Source: Melioribacter sp.
Lineage (GTDB): Bacteria; Bacteroidota; Ignavibacteria; Ignavibacteriales; Melioribacteraceae
Reading direction: 5' to 3'
Assembly: GCA_026417975.1 (NCBI GenBank)
Contig: JAOACD010000012.1
Coordinates: forward strand, 121,561 to 185,560
DNA length: 64,000 nucleotides
The translations under genes were made by a program, and so were the position numbers. How positions within the stretch are numbered: position 1 is the stretch's first letter; each line of letters begins with the position of its first letter. The notes below the pieces were generated by a model. It ran no database searches. It was not told the DNA's origin and saw only the letters and a list, made by a program, of their open reading frames with translations. Below, one piece after another: positions 28,375-38,127 of this stretch.

Positions 28375-30570
28375 ATGAAAAAAATTCTTTTCTTTTTTAT
28401 TTGTTTATTTATACTTTCTACTGAAAATACTTTTTGTCAAAAGAAAAATCTTACATACAATCAAGTCTATAATTTTGCAGAACCTCGATTAACAAAGCCT
28501 TTACCTTTACTTAAAGGATGGCTTGATGATAATTACTTTCTTGAAGTTAAAACAGATTCTTCTAAATCAATTTTTCAGCCAGTTTTAATGAAAGTAAGTG
28601 TTAAAGATGGCTCTTCTGAAGTTTTTATAGATTATCAAAAGATAAACAAGAATTTGCCAAATGGGTTCAGCATCGAAAAAGCAATTAATTCTTTTGATTA
28701 TAAAGGATTTTTGTTTAATGAAAGAAGAGACCTTTACTATTACTCTCTAAATAAAAATCAATTTATTCAGTTAACAAATGATACTCTCGAAGAAAAAAAT
28801 CCTAAGTTTTCTCCAGACAACAAAAAAATAGCTTACACAAAAAATAATAATCTCTTTGTTTATGATTTAGATAAACAAAAAGAAACACAATTAACTTTTG
28901 ACGGTAGTAACTTGATTTATAATGGATGGGCATCTTGGGTTTATTATGAAGAAATTCTTGGAAGGTCAAGTAATTATGCAGCGTTCTGGTGGTCTCCAAA
29001 AAGCAATAAAATTTGCTTTTTAAGATTTGATGACTCACCTGTGCCGGAATTTCCTCTTTATCGTGCTGATGGACAACATGGCTCGCTAGAAATACAAAGG
29101 TACCCAAAAGCAGGAGACCCTAACCCAAAAGTAAAACTTGGGATTTTGGACTTAGCTACAGAAAAAATTGTATGGGCAGATTTTGACGAAAATTTAGATC
29201 AATACATAGCATGGCCATTCTGGACAAATGATGGAAATCAACTTACAATTCAATGGATGAATAGAGATCAAAATAACATCAAAATTTATTTTGTAGATAC
29301 TTCTACAGGAAAATTGAAAGAACTTTACAATGAAGTACAAAGAACATGGGTAGAATGGTTTGAGGATTTATATTTTCTTAAAAACAACAAAGGATTTATT
29401 CTAAGAACATCTGTTGATGGTTGGTATCGTCTTTATTTTTACGATATGAATGGAAATCTAAAAAAGAAATTAACAGATGGAAATTTAAACGCTTTAGATA
29501 TTGCTTATGTAGATGAGCAAAAAGAGAAAGTTTATTTTCATGGTTGGAAAGACAATTCTACAGAAAGACATTTATTTGTCGTAAATCTTGATGGAAAAGG
29601 ATTAAAACAAATTACATTAACAGAAGGAACTCATAACTGTACAATTTCTCCAGGGGGAAAATATTTTTACGATAGGTATAGCAATATTTTGACTCCACCA
29701 CGAATAGATTTATATTCAATTAATGGGAAAAAAATTAGAGTAATAGGCGACTCAAAAATATTATTGATGAATGAATATAATTTAACTAAACCAGAATTAT
29801 TTTCTATTCCTACAGAAGATGGCTATAAATTACCTGCAGTTTGGTACTTACCTCCTAATTTTGATCAAAGTAAAAAGTATCCTGTTATAATTTCTATTTA
29901 TGGAGGACCTGGTTATCCAACAGTAAGGAACTCATTTCCATACTGGTTAGAGCCTTATTACCTTGCACAGAATGGAATAATATATTTTTCTGTGGACCAT
30001 CGTGGCTCGGGACATTTTGGAAAAAAAGGTATCGATTTAATGTATCGTAACCTTGGTAAATGGGAAATGCATGATTATATTGAAGCTGTTAAATGGTTAA
30101 AGAAAAAATCCTTTATCGATTCTAATAAAATAGCAATAACTGGTGGAAGCTATGGAGGTTACATAACAGCATTGGCTTTAACTTATGGAGCAGATTATTT
30201 TAAGTATGGTATTGCTGAGTTTGGTGTGATGGATTGGAAACTTTATGATAATGTCTACACAGAAAGATACATGGATAAGCCAGAAGAGAATGAGGAAGGC
30301 TACAAAAATTCGTCTGTATTAAATTATGTAAAAAATTATAAAGGAAAATTATTAATAATACATGGAACTATGGATGATAATGTTCATATGCAAAATTCTA
30401 TTCAACTTATCTACGAATTGCAAAAGTTAAATAAAGATTTTGAGCTTATGATTTACCCGAATGCTAGGCATGGAATAACTGCACCATTGAGAAATCATTC
30501 AAATAAATTGAAAGTACAGTTCTGGTTCAAGTATTTACTTGGTAAAGAATTAGACATAGAAAGAAATTAG
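28375..30570 (+). CDS. S9 family (dipeptidyl peptidase IV-like) peptidase
   Basis: This 731-residue exported serine peptidase has a signal peptide (MKKILFFFICLFILSTENTF). An N-terminal eight-bladed propeller typical of DPP-IV is followed by an alpha/beta hydrolase domain. The nucleophile is in GGSYGGYITAL, the catalytic Asp in HGTMDDNVHMQNS, and the His in NARHGIT. The propeller contains the double-Glu-like segment WVYYEEILGRSS that anchors substrate N-termini in DPP-IV. It probably releases N-terminal dipeptides from peptides in the periplasm. Confidence 0.92.
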   Translation: MKKILFFFICLFILSTENTFCQKKNLTYNQVYNFAEPRLTKPLPLLKGWLDDNYFLEVKTDSSKSIFQPVLMKVSVKDGSSEVFIDYQKINKNLPNGFSIEKAINSFDYKGFLFNERRDLYYYSLNKNQFIQLTNDTLEEKNPKFSPDNKKIAYTKNNNLFVYDLDKQKETQLTFDGSNLIYNGWASWVYYEEILGRSSNYAAFWWSPKSNKICFLRFDDSPVPEFPLYRADGQHGSLEIQRYPKAGDPNPKVKLGILDLATEKIVWADFDENLDQYIAWPFWTNDGNQLTIQWMNRDQNNIKIYFVDTSTGKLKELYNEVQRTWVEWFEDLYFLKNNKGFILRTSVDGWYRLYFYDMNGNLKKKLTDGNLNALDIAYVDEQKEKVYFHGWKDNSTERHLFVVNLDGKGLKQITLTEGTHNCTISPGGKYFYDRYSNILTPPRIDLYSINGKKIRVIGDSKILLMNEYNLTKPELFSIPTEDGYKLPAVWYLPPNFDQSKKYPVIISIYGGPGYPTVRNSFPYWLEPYYLAQNGIIYFSVDHRGSGHFGKKGIDLMYRNLGKWEMHDYIEAVKWLKKKSFIDSNKIAITGGSYGGYITALALTYGADYFKYGIAEFGVMDWKLYDNVYTERYMDKPEENEEGYKNSSVLNYVKNYKGKLLIIHGTMDDNVHMQNSIQLIYELQKLNKDFELMIYPNARHGITAPLRNHSNKLKVQFWFKYLLGKELDIERN

Positions 30571-30590
30571 AAAATAATTTTGGAAAGATT

Positions 30591-31052
30591 ATGGAATATA
30601 ATATTAATCCAAAAGAATATTATCCTCCTATGCATTCTGCTGAACACTTATTAAATGGTACAATAGACAAAATGTTTGGATGTGGTAGGGCATTTAGTGC
30701 ACACATTGAAAAGAAAAAATCTAAATGCGATTACCATTTTGATCGCAATTTAACAGAACAAGAAATAAAAACTATTGAAGAGAAAATTAATTCTTTAATA
30801 GCAGAAGATTTACCTATAACCGAAGAATTTATGTCAAGAGAAGATGCAGCAAAATACTTTGATCTTTCTCGATTACCTGAAGAAGCAGGCAATATTCTTC
30901 GCATAATAAAGATTGGAGATTACGATAAGTGCCTTTGTAGTGGCCCACACGTAAAATCAACAAAAGAAATAGGTTCTTTTAAAATAGTTTCTACAAGTTA
31001 TGAAAATGGAGTACTTCGAGTAAGATTTAAGATAAATGAGAATAAAAGTTGA
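30591..31052 (+). CDS. Threonyl/alanyl-tRNA synthetase SAD-domain protein, putative tRNA editing hydrolase
   Basis: This 153-residue free-standing second-additional domain (SAD) has the metal-binding HSAEHLL near the N-terminus and CSGPHVKSTKEIGSF near the C-terminus (HxxxH and CxxxH ligands). The family includes trans-editing deacylases such as AlaX that remove serine or glycine from mischarged tRNA-Ala. It lacks the C-terminal and N-terminal domains of full AlaRS. It is placed 66 bp upstream of valS on the same strand, but the tRNA it serves cannot be read from the sequence. Confidence 0.82.
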   Translation: MEYNINPKEYYPPMHSAEHLLNGTIDKMFGCGRAFSAHIEKKKSKCDYHFDRNLTEQEIKTIEEKINSLIAEDLPITEEFMSREDAAKYFDLSRLPEEAGNILRIIKIGDYDKCLCSGPHVKSTKEIGSFKIVSTSYENGVLRVRFKINENKS

Positions 31053-31118
31053 AAAATCTATATCAACCCCCTTTTTTATATATTTGTATTTAATTTTAGA
31101 ATAAAGTTTGGGTAATCG

Positions 31119-33740
31119 ATGCAACCAAAGAATCTTTCTGACATACCAAAAGCTTATAATCCAAAAGATGTAGAAGATAAATGGTATAAATACTGGTATG
31201 ATCATAATCTTTATCACTCAGAAGTCGATGAAACAAAAACTCCATACACAATTGTAATTCCTCCTCCAAATATTACAGGTATTTTGCATATAGGACATAT
31301 TCTTAACAATACACTTCAGGATATTTACATACGTTATAAACGAATGAAAGGTTTTAATGCTTGTTGGATACCTGGAATTGATCATGCTTCAATTGCGACA
31401 GAAGCAAAAGTAGTTGCGATGCTTAAAGAAAGAAATATTACTAAGGACCAACTATCACGTGAAGAGTTTTTAAAATATTGCTATGAATGGAAAGAAAAGT
31501 ATGGTGGAATAATTTTTCAACAATTAAGAAAGCTGGGTGTAAGTTGCGATTGGCAACGTGAACGCTTTACAATGGACGACCATTATTATCGGAAGGTAAT
31601 AGAAGCTTTTGTAAGGCTTTACAAAGAAGGTTATATATATCGCGGCTATCGAATGGTTAACTGGGATCCAGCCTCACGTTCTGCAATCTCTGATGAAGAA
31701 GTTTTTTATAAAGAAATTAAAGCTAAGCTTTGGTACCTGAAATATCCTGTAAAAGATTCAAACGAATATATAGTTGTTGCTACAACTCGTCCTGAAACAA
31801 TGCTTGGGGATACTGGAGTAGCAGTAAATCCCAAAGATGAACGTTATAAAAATTTAATAGGCAAAAGAGTAATACTTCCAATTGTTGGAAGAGAAATTCC
31901 AATAGTGGCTGATGAATATGTTGATATGACGTTTGGTACAGGAGCAGTAAAGGTAACTCCTGCACATGATGTTAATGATTATGATATAGGCTTAAGACAT
32001 AATCTTGAAATAATTAATATCTTTAATGAAGATGCTTCGACAAATGGAAATGTTCCTCTAGAATTTCAAGGTTTGGATAGATACGAAGCACGTAGAAAAG
32101 TTGTAGAGAGATTTGCAGAATTAGGTTTACTTGTAAAAGAGGAGGATTATATAACAAAAGTTGGATATTCTCAAAGAGGAAATGTACCAATAGAACCTTA
32201 TCTTTCTGAACAATGGTTCATGAGAATGAAAGAATTAGCTGAGCCAGCCTTGAAAGTTGTTCTTGAAGGAAAAATAAAATTTCATCCAGAACATTGGGTT
32301 AAAACCTATGAACATTGGATGACAAATATTAAGGATTGGTGTATTTCTCGTCAATTGTGGTGGGGACATAGAATTCCTGTATGGTATCATAAAGAAACAG
32401 GCCAAATATATTGTGAAGTTGAACCACCACCAGATATAGAAAACTGGCGTCAAGACGACGATGTTCTTGATACATGGGCTTCAAGTTGGCTTTGGGCTCA
32501 AGATGTTTTTACTAATGAACGCGAACAAAAATATTATTATCCTACAGACTTACTTGTTACCGCTCCCGATATAATTTTCTTTTGGGTTGCAAGAATGATT
32601 ATTGCAGGTATGCATTTTATGAAGGAGATACCATTTAAAGATGTTTATTTTACAAGCACAGTGCGTGATGTTCAGGGCAGAAAAATGAGCAAGTCTCTCG
32701 GTAATTCGCCAGACCCTCTTGATTTAATTAATGAATATGGTGCCGATGCTCTTAGATATACTATGACTTATATTTCTCCCTTAGGCCAAGATGTTTATTT
32801 TAGTAACGAAATGGTTGAAATTGGTAGAAACTTTGCAAATAAAATCTGGAATGCAGGAAGATTTTTATTAATGAACGCTCAAACTGTAAAAATTGATTTG
32901 TCTCTCAAAGATGAGTATGTTGATTTTACAGATAGATGGATTTATTCCCGCTTTAATAAAACGATTAAAGAATTCACTAATTCTATAGATAATTTTGAAG
33001 TTAATACTGCTTCCAAAATAATTTATTCTTACGTGTGGAATGATTTCTGTGATTGGTATGTTGAGCTTATTAAAGAAAGACTATATCATGGGACTGAAGA
33101 AGAAAAATCTGCTGTTCTAACAAGAGCAATTTTGTTATATGAAGAAATGCTAAAACTTGTTCATCCATTCATGCCTTTTATAACAGAAGAAATTTGGCAA
33201 TTGCTTGACAGTCGAAAAGAAGGAGAAAGTATTTCTATTACCTCATTCCCCGAGTATAACGAAAAAATGATAGATGAAAGTGCCGAAAGAGAAATAGAGT
33301 TTGTCCAAAATATAATTACATCGATAAGAAACATTCGTGCCGAAATGAATATTCCACCAGCAAAAAAAATTAATGTATATCTTAAGACAGATAGGATTAC
33401 AGAAGCACAATCTAAGTACATTAAATCTCTTGTGAAGGTTGATCAATTAGTTGTAGATTCTAATATTCAAAAACCAAAAGCAAGTGCTTCTGCAGTTGTT
33501 AAGGGTTGTGATATTTTTGTTCCTCTTGAAGGATTAATTGACTTACATGTTGAAAGACATAGGATTCAAAAAGAAATAGCTCGACTTTCATCACTTCTTG
33601 AAGGGGTTAAGAAAAAACTATCTAATGAAAGCTTCATTTCAAAGGCTCCAGCTGAAGTAATAGAAAAGGAAAAAAACAAGATGAACGATTGGCAGAAGGC
33701 TCTTGAAAAACTTCAAAATATTTTGGCTGATTTAAATTAA
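31119..33740 (+). CDS. valS: Valine-tRNA ligase
   Basis: This class I synthetase charges tRNA-Val. At 873 residues it is a complete ValRS. It has the HIGH motif in PPPNITGILHIGHILNN, the CP1 editing domain (TTRPETMLGDTGVAVNP), the Val-specific WCISRQLWWGHRIPVWY, and KMSKS in GRKMSKSLGNSPDPLDLI. An anticodon-binding domain and the C-terminal coiled coil rich in Lys and Glu, which is specific to ValRS, are also present. The gene for a threonine/serine dehydratase follows by 26 bp. Confidence 0.97.
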   Translation: MQPKNLSDIPKAYNPKDVEDKWYKYWYDHNLYHSEVDETKTPYTIVIPPPNITGILHIGHILNNTLQDIYIRYKRMKGFNACWIPGIDHASIATEAKVVAMLKERNITKDQLSREEFLKYCYEWKEKYGGIIFQQLRKLGVSCDWQRERFTMDDHYYRKVIEAFVRLYKEGYIYRGYRMVNWDPASRSAISDEEVFYKEIKAKLWYLKYPVKDSNEYIVVATTRPETMLGDTGVAVNPKDERYKNLIGKRVILPIVGREIPIVADEYVDMTFGTGAVKVTPAHDVNDYDIGLRHNLEIINIFNEDASTNGNVPLEFQGLDRYEARRKVVERFAELGLLVKEEDYITKVGYSQRGNVPIEPYLSEQWFMRMKELAEPALKVVLEGKIKFHPEHWVKTYEHWMTNIKDWCISRQLWWGHRIPVWYHKETGQIYCEVEPPPDIENWRQDDDVLDTWASSWLWAQDVFTNEREQKYYYPTDLLVTAPDIIFFWVARMIIAGMHFMKEIPFKDVYFTSTVRDVQGRKMSKSLGNSPDPLDLINEYGADALRYTMTYISPLGQDVYFSNEMVEIGRNFANKIWNAGRFLLMNAQTVKIDLSLKDEYVDFTDRWIYSRFNKTIKEFTNSIDNFEVNTASKIIYSYVWNDFCDWYVELIKERLYHGTEEEKSAVLTRAILLYEEMLKLVHPFMPFITEEIWQLLDSRKEGESISITSFPEYNEKMIDESAEREIEFVQNIITSIRNIRAEMNIPPAKKINVYLKTDRITEAQSKYIKSLVKVDQLVVDSNIQKPKASASAVVKGCDIFVPLEGLIDLHVERHRIQKEIARLSSLLEGVKKKLSNESFISKAPAEVIEKEKNKMNDWQKALEKLQNILADLN

Positions 33741-33766
33741 ACTTTTTTAAAGTTGGATAAGTTGTA

Positions 33767-34735
33767 ATGTTCTTATTAGAAGAACCATCAGAGCAGGATA
33801 TAATAGATGCTCATAATAGAATAAAAAGTTATATTCATCATACTCCTATATTAACATCTTCTTCCCTTAATTCTGAGTTTAATTGCAATTTATTTTTTAA
33901 ATGCGAGAATTTTCAAAAAGGAGGAGCATTTAAAATTAGAGGGGCTGCAAATGCATTATTTTCTTTAAATGAAGACGAAGTGGTAAACGGAGTTGCAACT
34001 CATTCATCGGGCAATCATGCTGTGGCATTGGCACTGTCGGCAAAAATTAGAAATGTTCCAGCTTATATTGTAATGCCAGAGAATGTATCAAGAGCAAAAC
34101 TATCTGCTGTAAAATGTTATGGAGGGAATATTTTTTTTTGTAAGCCAGGCCTTATACACCGCGAGGAAGCATTAAACAACATACTAGAGAGAACGAAAGC
34201 AGTTTTTATTCATTCATATGATAATTATTCTGTAATTGCTGGACAAGCAACTTGTGCAAAAGAAATTTACGAGGAATTAAATAGTAAAGCAAAGTTGGAT
34301 TTTATAATAGTTCCAATTGGTGGAGGGGGACTGTTAAGTGGAACATGCTTAAGCACGAAATATTTTTCACCATCAACTAAGGTTATAGGTGCCGAACCAA
34401 AAGAGGCTGACGATGCATTTAGGTCTATTCGAGATAATGTAATTTACCCTTCTATAAATCCTAAGACAGTTTGTGATGGATTATTAACACAGCTATCAGA
34501 AAAAACTTTTTCTATTATTAAAAAAAATGTTTATAAAATTTTGACTGCAAAAGAGGAGACTATTATTTACAGTATGAAATTGATTTTGGAGAGAATGAAA
34601 ATTTTAGTAGAACCATCAAGTGCTATTACTCTTGCAGTAGTTTTAGAGAATAAAGAAGAATTTCAAAATATGAATATTGGTTTAATACTTACAGGTGGTA
34701 ACGTAGATTTAGAGAAATTGCCGTGGTATGGATAA
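33767..34735 (+). CDS. Threonine/serine dehydratase or serine racemase
   Basis: This 322-residue fold-type II PLP enzyme has the Schiff-base lysine in FQKGGAFKIRGA, the substrate loop THSSGNHAVALAL, and the PLP-phosphate loop PIGGGGLLSG. The length lacks the C-terminal ACT regulatory domains of biosynthetic IlvA. It therefore resembles catabolic threonine dehydratase (TdcB) or serine racemase (Srr). The two activities are hard to separate by sequence alone. It is the last gene before a bidirectional terminator. Confidence 0.85.
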   Translation: MFLLEEPSEQDIIDAHNRIKSYIHHTPILTSSSLNSEFNCNLFFKCENFQKGGAFKIRGAANALFSLNEDEVVNGVATHSSGNHAVALALSAKIRNVPAYIVMPENVSRAKLSAVKCYGGNIFFCKPGLIHREEALNNILERTKAVFIHSYDNYSVIAGQATCAKEIYEELNSKAKLDFIIVPIGGGGLLSGTCLSTKYFSPSTKVIGAEPKEADDAFRSIRDNVIYPSINPKTVCDGLLTQLSEKTFSIIKKNVYKILTAKEETIIYSMKLILERMKILVEPSSAITLAVVLENKEEFQNMNIGLILTGGNVDLEKLPWYG

Positions 34736-34739
34736 AAAT

Positions 34740-34775
34740 TGCCGGCAAGGAGTTTTTACTCCAAGCCGGCATTGA
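34740..34775. terminator. Bidirectional intrinsic terminator
   Basis: TGCCGGC and GGAGT on the left (34740-34753) pair with ACTCC and GCCGGCA on the right (34758-34771), interrupted by an A-A internal mismatch. T residues follow. It separates the converging dehydratase and glnA genes. Confidence 0.8.
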
Positions 34776-34778
34776 TTT

Positions 34779-36206
34779 TTATACATCAAAATACTGTTCG
34801 AATTCAAATGGGTGAGGACGTAATGCCATTGGTTTTATTTCTTTTTCAATTTTATAATTTATCCAAGCATTAATTACGTCTTCAGTAAATACATCTCCTT
34901 TAAGTAAGTATTCATGGTCGTCTGCAAGTGCTTTTAGTGCTGCACCTAATGATTCTGGTGTTGATGGTACGTCTTTCAATTCTTCTGGTGACATGTCATA
35001 AATATCTTTATCTAATGGTTCACCTGGATCTATTCTATTAATTATTCCGTCAAGCCCAGCCATTAAAATTGCAGAAAAAGCTAAATATGGATTGCACGAA
35101 GGATCAGGGCAACGGAATTCAATTCTCTTTGCTTTAGGCGAGGCTGAATACATTGGTATTCTAATTGCAGCACTTCTGTTCCTTTGGGAATAAGCTAAGT
35201 TTACAGGTGCTTCAAAACCGGGAACGAGTCTTTTGTAAGAATTTGTTGTAGGATTTGTGAATGCAAGTAAAGATGCAGCATGTTTCAATATACCACCTAT
35301 AAAGTATAATGCAGTTTCACTTAGACCAGCGTATCCACCACCAGCGAATAAAGGTTTATCTTTTAGCCACAAGCTAGTATGCACATGCATTCCGCTTCCG
35401 TTATCACCAAAAATAGGTTTTGGCATGTAAGTAACTGTTTTGTTATGCATTCTAGCAGTGTTTTTTACGACGTATTTAAACATCAACAATTGGTCTGCTG
35501 CACGTAACAATGGCTTAAATTTCATATCAATTTCGCATTGGCCACCACTTGCAACCTCATGATGTTGTGCCTCGACTTCTATTCCTACTTTAATTAAGTT
35601 TTGGACCATTTCGTTTCTTAAGTCCATTAACTTATCTGTTGGAGGTACAGGGAAATATCCTTCTTTATAACGAGGTTTGTAGCCAAGGTTTGGATTTTCT
35701 TCTCGTCCAGAATTCCATTTTCCTTCAATAGAGTCGAGATGATAAAAAGCAAAGTTTGGACCCGAATCGAAACGAACATCATCAAAAACAAAAAATTCAG
35801 CCTCAGGTCCAAAATAGGAGGTGTCTGCAATACCTGTTGACTTCAAGTAAGCTTCTGCTTTTTGAGCAATATTTCTTGGGCATCTTGCATATTTTTCTTT
35901 TGTTAATGGTTCATATACATCGCAGATAAGAGAGATAGTGGGTGCTTTGACAAATGGATCTACAAACATTGTTGTAGGATCTGGTATTATGAGCATGTCG
36001 CTTTCATTAATGGATTTCCAGCCGCGGATTGATGAACCATCAAACCCAAAACCATTTTCGAATGATGATTCATCTAACTCGGTTACGGGAACTGTGAAGT
36101 GTTGCCATTGGCCTGGAAAATCCATGAATTTGAAATCGACGAACTCAATTTTGTTTTCTTTAATGAAAGCAAGCACATTGCTTATTGGTGAATCTGTTTT
36201 TGCCAT
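34779..36206 (-). CDS. glnA: Glutamine synthetase, type I
   Basis: The 475-residue dodecameric-type enzyme makes glutamine from glutamate and ammonia. Signatures are [14 protein letters not shown], the metal-binding [24 protein letters not shown] and the ATP-binding/PEWGNR-like region. The adenylylation loop is conserved ([10 protein letters not shown], Tyr403 by position). This suggests GS-I-beta regulation by an adenylyltransferase, if one is encoded elsewhere. The ATG has a strong AGGAGT site. It is the second gene of an lrp-glnA operon. Confidence 0.96.
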   Translation of the reverse strand: MAKTDSPISNVLAFIKENKIEFVDFKFMDFPGQWQHFTVPVTELDESSFENGFGFDGSSIRGWKSINESDMLIIPDPTTMFVDPFVKAPTISLICDVYEPLTKEKYARCPRNIAQKAEAYLKSTGIADTSYFGPEAEFFVFDDVRFDSGPNFAFYHLDSIEGKWNSGREENPNLGYKPRYKEGYFPVPPTDKLMDLRNEMVQNLIKVGIEVEAQHHEVASGGQCEIDMKFKPLLRAADQLLMFKYVVKNTARMHNKTVTYMPKPIFGDNGSGMHVHTSLWLKDKPLFAGGGYAGLSETALYFIGGILKHAASLLAFTNPTTNSYKRLVPGFEAPVNLAYSQRNRSAAIRIPMYSASPKAKRIEFRCPDPSCNPYLAFSAILMAGLDGIINRIDPGEPLDKDIYDMSPEELKDVPSTPESLGAALKALADDHEYLLKGDVFTEDVINAWINYKIEKEIKPMALRPHPFEFEQYFDV

Positions 36207-36218
36207 ATTTTTACTCCT

Positions 36219-36665
36219 TTAGATGTTTATTTTTGTTGTTTCTTTAATTGTTGATAAGACAAAATTTGTTACAGTTCTTGTAACTCCTTGCCATGATTGG
36301 ATTCTGCTTAAAAGCTGTTCAAGTGATTTTGTATCTTTAGCAATAGCTTTTAGTAAGTGAGACCCTTCACCAAGAATTGCATGGCATTCTAAAATTTCTG
36401 GAGTTTTTTTTACATGCTCTATTAGCTTGTCAAAATTTTTTGAAGAATCCATGTAAACAACTATAAATACCATAATATCATAACCGAAGACATGACGATT
36501 AAGCTTAGCATAGTAACCTTCGATTACATTATTATCCTCCAACTTTTTTAATCTTTCGCTTAGCGAAGGAAGTGATAAACCAATTAATTCCGCAAGTTCG
36601 CTTCTTTTTGTTCTCCCGTTTTCCTGAAGCTTTTTCAGGATAGAAATATCTAATTCATCTAACAT
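36219..36665 (-). CDS. Lrp/AsnC family transcriptional regulator
   Basis: This 148-residue regulator has an N-terminal winged helix-turn-helix (LDISILKKLQENGRTKRSEL, LSLPSLSERLKKLEDNNVI) and the C-terminal RAM ligand-binding domain (IVVYMDSSKNFDKLIEHVKK and GEGSHLLKAIAKD). It lies 12 bp upstream of glnA in the same transcript, so it probably senses an amino acid and controls glnA and itself. Upstream at 36718-36725 the minus strand reads TATATTTG, matching a -7 element, but no paired TTG is seen. Confidence 0.9.
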   Translation of the reverse strand: MLDELDISILKKLQENGRTKRSELAELIGLSLPSLSERLKKLEDNNVIEGYYAKLNRHVFGYDIMVFIVVYMDSSKNFDKLIEHVKKTPEILECHAILGEGSHLLKAIAKDTKSLEQLLSRIQSWQGVTRTVTNFVLSTIKETTKINI

Positions 36666-36789
36666 AAAACCTCTAATTTTTTTAGGTATTTTGTAAATTA
36701 TAGTTTAAAATATAAGGCAAATATATAAAAATATCAAATATTGTTAAATAAATTTTGTAAGGAACTTAACCAATAAGAAATTCTTGGGA

Positions 36790-37929
36790 TTAGTTTTTTA
36801 GTTGAAATCGTAAAGCTTTTAGGGTTTCTTTTTTGATGGCATCATTAGAATTTAATTCTATAATGTAGTTATTAAATTCCCTTCTAACTCTATAATTTTT
36901 TCTTAGGTTATCAAAATGTTTTCCGAATTCGTCCTTGTTAAAATGTGAGGCTTGTTTTAGATCTGAATTGTCATTAAGAATATCATAAACTTTTTTACAA
37001 ATTTCGTTTAAATTTTTTTCCATGGATTCTGAAGGGTTTACTTTTATAAAAGGTTCTTCGACAGGATTTATAAAAGGTTTCCAGGTTGGTTCGATATTCA
37101 TAAATTGACAGAACTTATTATATATAAATAGTGTACTATTTAACTTGCCTTCAAAAGAATATCCAGCTATGTGTGGTGTCCCAATATTTACTAACTTTAA
37201 AAGTTCAGTGTCGATGTGTGGTTCATTTTCCCATACATCAAGAACAGTTATTAAATCTTTTTTTTCTATTAATCTTTTTTTGAGAATGTTGTTATTTATA
37301 ACAGGACCTCGAGAAGTGTTTATTAAAATAGTTCCGCTTTTAATTAAATTTATATTGCTTTCGTTTATTAAGTGAAAAGTGTTATCTATTCCTCCAATGA
37401 TTAAAGGCACATGAAGAGTAATTACATCGGCTTTTAATACTTCCTCCAAGGTAGTAAATTTTTCATCGAAGCCTTCTCTTTGAAGTGGAGGGTCGTTTAT
37501 TAATACATTAAAACCAAGAGCTCGTGCAAATCTGGTAACTTTTTTCCCTATGTTTCCATAGCCAATTACACCAATTGTGGTTTCATTAAATTTTTTGTTA
37601 AGTACGTTAAAAAGAGTAGTTATAGCACAAATAACATATTCTGCAACTGAATATGCATTGCATCCTGCAGCATCTGCAAAATATATATTTTTATTTTTGA
37701 GATAGTCTTTATCAATATGATCTGTTCCAATAGTTGCTGTACCCACAAACTTTATTTTTGTGTTTTTAAGAAGTTCTTCATTTACTTTTGTAACAGAGCG
37801 GACAAGCAGAATATCAGCATCCTTCAAATCTTTATTAGTAATATGCCTTCCTGCAAGCAATTTTACTTCTCCAAATGGACTAAATGCTTCTTTAACCTGA
37901 GGAATATTTTCATCTGCAATTATTAACAT
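36790..37929 (-). CDS. pdxB: Erythronate-4-phosphate dehydrogenase
   Basis: PdxB oxidises 4-phosphoerythronate in the DXP-dependent vitamin B6 pathway. The 379-residue protein of the D-2-hydroxyacid dehydrogenase fold has the NAD motif GYGNIGKKVTRFARALG, the catalytic Arg region INTSRGPVINN, Glu in VWENEPHIDTEL and His in IGTPHIAGYSFEGK. A C-terminal domain of about 90 residues distinguishes PdxB from simple phosphoglycerate dehydrogenases. No other pdx genes are in the window. A TATATTTG element on the minus strand (37963-37970) could be its promoter. Confidence 0.87.
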   Translation of the reverse strand: MLIIADENIPQVKEAFSPFGEVKLLAGRHITNKDLKDADILLVRSVTKVNEELLKNTKIKFVGTATIGTDHIDKDYLKNKNIYFADAAGCNAYSVAEYVICAITTLFNVLNKKFNETTIGVIGYGNIGKKVTRFARALGFNVLINDPPLQREGFDEKFTTLEEVLKADVITLHVPLIIGGIDNTFHLINESNINLIKSGTILINTSRGPVINNNILKKRLIEKKDLITVLDVWENEPHIDTELLKLVNIGTPHIAGYSFEGKLNSTLFIYNKFCQFMNIEPTWKPFINPVEEPFIKVNPSESMEKNLNEICKKVYDILNDNSDLKQASHFNKDEFGKHFDNLRKNYRVRREFNNYIIELNSNDAIKKETLKALRFQLKN

Positions 37930-38047
37930 GATTTATTCTGAATTTTTTTAAAAAATTGAAAACAAATATAAAATCTTTGTAAGGAATTATTTTCATTTGG
38001 TCAGAAAAATTTTGCCTGTGAATTTTTTTATAAATCTTGAATAGTAT

Positions 38048-38078
38048 TTGTAATACCTTTAATTATTCTTTATTTTTG
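38048..38078 (+). promoter_or_regulatory. Bacteroidetes-type promoter of aspS
   Basis: TTG at 38048-38050 (TTTG) is followed after exactly 20 nt by TATTTTTG at 38071-38078, an exact TAnnTTTG. It is placed 50 bp before the aspS start codon with a leader containing AAGGAG. Confidence 0.6.
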
Positions 38079-38127
38079 CCAAAATTTTTGATTTCTATCT
38101 TATAAATCAAAGGAGTATTAAGCCGAA

